This document shows, piece by piece, positions 60,070 to 64,000 of a DNA stretch of 64,000 nucleotides; position 1 is the stretch's first letter; every line of letters begins with the position of its first letter. The notes below the pieces were generated by a model. That model was not told where the DNA came from. It did not search any database and worked only from the letters and a program-made list of their open reading frames with translations. Position numbers and translations under genes: made by a program. The stretch spans positions 49,757,069 to 49,821,068 of the forward strand of contig OX637391.1 of assembly GCA_951799425.1 (NCBI GenBank), written 5' to 3'. The DNA comes from Ilex aquifolium (lineage: Eukaryota > Streptophyta > Magnoliopsida > Aquifoliales > Aquifoliaceae).

Positions 60070-62705
60070 CTACGGAAGTCATGAAGAATCACAAGCTGTA
60101 GATATAAAAGATGGATATATATATATAAAATTAACAACTGTATGCCAGATTGACACCAGACATGCAATTTCCAATGAAAATATTCTATCATTTCTATCAA
60201 AAAAAAAAAAAAAATTATATGGGAGATCCTCCAGAGCAGCAGATCAGCAAAGAGTAGTAGTTGGATTAAATTATGGACAAATTACACTTTGACTCTCCCA
60301 ACTATGACCCAATTTCATGTTGTTTCGTCAACTTTTGAGTTTCTCACTTTACACTCCCAACTACTTGAATTTGTTTCATAATGCGATCTAGATTGAAAAT
60401 GTTGGCATGTTTTGGATGGAAAGTATTCAAAGGTGTAGTAAAATACGTGTTTCCCACACATACAATTGAGTAATGGGGAACCAATTATTATAGTTAGAGG
60501 TGCAACGTGAGAGATGCGATTACAAAGGGAACAGTGTGAAATTAAGAATCATAGTTTGGAGTGTAATGTGTGAAACATGACAATTAAAGAACAATATAAG
60601 ACCGACATAATTGAAAGGGTCAAAATATAATTTACTATGCATTAACTTAACATGGCTTTAAGAACACGTTTTAATTTACTAGTGGGGACTATTATTACCA
60701 AATGGTTGCCACCAAACATGCTACTTTCACGTGGATGAAGGAATAACTTCACATGGGCTGTAAGAACATTATTTGCAATATTTCCTTCATAAAGGTGGAA
60801 ATCACTTAGTATAAAGGTATATTGTATCAATAGTCTCTAAGGTTTATCACTTATCGTACTTTGATTCTTAAAGTCTTAATTTCGTCTTCAAAATTAAAAT
60901 ATTGAGTTAATGTGATCTTTAACACGAACTGCCGTCACAAAAATTTAATGAAAAATAGCATGTGCTGTCATGTGCAAATTTTCAGGGACATTTTGACAAT
61001 TTTGCAAACAAATCTAAGGGCAAAAATGTAAAATAAAACAACTAACCCCCTTTCTCCCATTTTCCCCTCAGATCCCTTAACTCAACCCGCAAAAACCTTA
61101 CTCTACATCGCCTGCCCCTGCAACTCTCCATCCTTGTCGAGAGAGAAAAATAGAGAGTTAGAAATTCACACAGAGTTCAAAAAAAAAGGGGAAAAAAAAG
61201 CTTGATTTGATATAAACATCTTCAATGGAGACACCCAAATTTAAAGGAAGAGAAACTCAAATTTAAATGAGGATAAATTCAAATTTAAAATAAGGTAAAT
61301 ATGGCCATTGGATTTTTAAAGGAAGGTGAAATCTCACCATTAAAAATTTAGGTATGGATTTGAGTCTCTCTTAATTTGAGTAAAAAAAAAAAAAGTCTCT
61401 TTTAATTTGATATAAGTATAGGCCTAACATTGAAGAAGATTTTTAAGAGTTTTTTTCTCAAATTTAAATTTGAGTTTAAAAAAGGATTGGAAATGCTTTG
61501 AGGAAGATTATTATTAAAGTAAAGGGTTAATTACAATTTGTCCCCTCCAATTATGCTTTTTATTGTAATAAACTCCATGTGATTTTAAGTACTACAATAT
61601 GTCCTCTCCAAGTTTCAAGTTGACTAAATTGAGTGATAGTAGTGGCTGAAACATGAAAGTACCACTTGAGATACCAATTTTATCCATAAAAAGTAAGAAA
61701 ACGAAAAATTCATGACAAAAATACATATGTTCAACCCAACACCAACTCACTACGCAACAACATATTCGCCTCCATCTTCACCCAACAGCAGCGCGCGAGC
61801 GCGCACATACATACACTTTTTTCATTGGTAGATATTTCTTTTTAACAAAGTAGAGATCACATAAATTTTTGATGTTTAACTTCCGTTATTTTTATGATCT
61901 AAAATTAATTGTTGGAGTTAATTATAAATTATTTAAACTTAAAGGAGGCTATTTGTTAAAATTAAAACTTAAAAGAGTGAATAACAAACTACCCAAAATT
62001 AAAAGCTGCATTTTATAATTAACCCGTAAGTAAATTACTTGGTCTGTATTTGGGGTGTACAGTTACTCCCACATTGAAATTTAAACAAACTTTTGAAGAC
62101 TTTATACTACTAAAATCTTAGAGCAATTAAGTTTTGCAATAAGCTTCTAATTGGTCCCACATTAAGTATAAAAAAAAAAAAACCAGACATAATTGAAGGG
62201 GTCGAAATATAATTTGCCATTAACTTAACATGGCCTTAAGAACACGTTTTTTTATTTTTAAAGTGCTTTTTTTTTTTTCAAATTATTTTGGCGTAATTCT
62301 CGAATTAAGTTTTGCAATAAGCTTTCCAATTGGTCCCACATCAAGTATAAAAAAAAAAAAAAAATTCCCATATTTAAAGAATTTTTTGTCAAAAAGTCCT
62401 GGATAGTGTGGCAGGGACTATTGTTACAAAATGTTTGCCACCAAATATGCAATTTTCTTCAGACAAAAAAAAAAAAAACAGAAGGGTAAATTACACGTTA
62501 ACCCCTAAATTATAGACTCGGTTTCATTTTGCCTTTTGAATGATTGAATTTTTCACATTACCCTCTCAACTACTCGAATTATTTTATCTCAATTGCAAAC
62601 ATCCATTATCTTTTTGGATGGAAATGGACAAATTGAAAAATATTACATAGAATATTGGAAATCACTTCTACTTTCTTAGCACTACAATCCATTACAATTA
62701 AGTCA
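60070..62705. other. Intergenic region between the two storage-protein genes
   Basis: AT-rich with poly-A/T runs. The block AACATGGCTTTAAGAACACG with the GGGACTATT...TTGCCACCAAA block (60640-60730) recurs in diverged form at 62217-62250 and 62411-62450. Blocks of the TAAATTACACTTTGACTCTC type (60275, 62485) also recur. No gene recognised. Confidence 0.55.
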
Positions 62706-62710
62706 CATTA

Positions 62711-63584
62711 TTATGGTACTGGGGCAACTCTTGCTAATGCCTTGACAAATTGAACAACAACTTTGGCAACATTGAGAGCTGCAAGAGGCCCAAATACATG
62801 GATTGAGTTCTTCCCTTCTTGTCCCCCAGCTAAATCCGATAGGCCACGGATCACAATCACCGGGAAGCCATTTGACAAGCTTGTCTGCCAAAACCACCAA
62901 GTTCAATTGAATGCTAAGAATTGTGCAATGCATTCTGCCAAAATGACTAAACTTTCCTAGTATAAGATTAAAGGGGGTGCAAAAATGCAATAGAGGTCAT
63001 CCCCCCAACAAGGCTCCCGCCTTTTGCAACGCTTGGGAGAGATAAATGGTATATAGTTTTATCCTGATTAGGAAACACTAATTCCCGAACTCGAAACTGA
63101 ATATCATTTGAATAGATGAGCACTATTTATAAAACATTTTTCTAAAAGAGTTATGGGAAAACTCTAAGATAAATGATTTTGGAGGAGGAATTTTTTAGCA
63201 ATCATTCTATCCCAAGGCTTTGTTACGCAATTCAAGCACAAACAAGTGTGGGATCTAAGTTCAATTTTCATTTTTTAATTGGGGTGGTTCAGAGCCAATT
63301 TATCATTCATCGCTTATCCAATTTGAGCAAGTGAATGATCGACGTTAATCTATTTGAGGAAAAGGAAAAGAAGGAATAAAAGAGGCTCAATGAAAAGAAC
63401 TTGCCATTACCACTGCTGAACTCTCCATATCAACTGATGAAACCTGAAAAGTTCGAAAGAGGAACTCTCTGTAAGCTGCATTGTCCACAAAAATGTTGGC
63501 AGTTGAGGCCCTTAATCCAACCACCAATTTGGGCATTTTTGGAAGGCACACACTTGCATTCAAACACTGTTCTAGTTTCATCCC
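62711..63584 (-). CDS. Second bark storage protein-like gene, last two exons (5' part beyond window)
   Basis: Exons 63584-63405 (180 nt) and 62884-62711 (TAA 62713-62711) match exons 5 and 6 of the gene at 53945-57767 in phase and sequence. They encode MPKLVVGLRASTANIFVDNA, SSVDMESSAVVM and TSLSNGFPVIVIRGLSDLAGG and end in APVP. Exon 5 length is identical and the last exon is one codon shorter. The intron again has a GC donor (63404-63403). Family Glu and Asp residues are kept and no damage is seen. Exons 1-4 should lie beyond 64000. Confidence 0.9.
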
Positions 63585-64000
63585 CTGTAATAATCAAAAT
63601 GAAATTGTGTCAAAGGAAAGCCACCATATAGGAAATTTTTCAGTCCTAGAAGCAAAGTTGTAATGATTTTCAGTGATGTTCTCACAAATCTTGCCTGCCC
63701 ATTCCGTTTTGTGAAACTAAATTAAGGTAAAACCAAATTAATTGGTTTCACATTGGCCCAGAACCAAATTTCCATCATGTTTTGAATGAAAATGTCTAAA
63801 TGTGTAATAAAATGCACGTTTCCAACGTCCACAATAGGGATAAAATGAAATTAATGACTATAGTTGAAGTTACAACAAGAAAAATGTGGTAGTTGAGGGG
63901 GCGATGTAAAGCAATGACCATAGTGTTGGGTGTGGAATGTGAGAAATGTAAACGTTGAAGGAGTAGTGTGTGTGTGAGAGGGAGAGAGAGAGAGAGGGGG

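Noticed and set aside
60642..60830. 62-codon minus-strand ORF
   Set aside because: Lies in a duplicated non-coding spacer block and has no recognisable family.

Overview
This window is nuclear DNA from a flowering plant, probably a woody eudicot. It shows spliced genes with long AT-rich introns, nested Ty3/gypsy, Ty1/copia, hAT and SINE elements, and an endogenous caulimovirid fragment. I do not name a species. No rRNA gene, tRNA gene or CRISPR array was seen.

Region 1 (1-20280, minus strand) is the 5' two-thirds of a gene for the mitochondrial pyruvate dehydrogenase E2 subunit (LTA3 type, two lipoyl domains). I place 13 coding exons that stay in frame for 415 codons. The acyltransferase catalytic domain lies beyond position 1. 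The introns are loaded with elements: a TIR element (999-1892), a decayed copia retrotransposon (3321-~8549), a TSD-bounded element 36 bp upstream of exon 2 (11928-12688), and a hAT-type element inside LTR-like sequence (15092-16331).

Region 2 (20280-30148) is intergenic repeat debris: a SINE, an imperfect 170-bp direct repeat, an LTR-like stretch and a dead hAT transposase.

Region 3 (30149-53191) is a layered nest that can be taken apart from target-site duplications. An old ~2.1-kb solo LTR was split twice. One insert is a chromovirus-like element (31055-39598, TSD taacc), which itself holds a 2,044-bp solo LTR (TSD gagat) and a SINE (16-bp TSD). The other is an Athila-like gypsy element (40001-52403, TSD ttaat). 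The Athila-like element has a nearly intact gag-pol broken by a single TGA, and its two LTRs are in inverted rather than direct orientation. The inner junction falls at the polypurine tract and the primer-binding site, the two priming sites of reverse transcription. This is the most unusual object in the window.

Region 4 (53192-64000) holds two tandem minus-strand genes of the bark-storage-protein / nucleoside phosphorylase family. One is complete (six exons, 342 aa) and one is cut by the window end. Both have a GC-AG intron at the same position. Between them lie a ~840-bp near-palindrome inserted between TA repeats and a caulimovirid fragment whose movement-protein halves face each other on opposite strands. 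The storage-protein genes and the E2 gene are unrelated in function.
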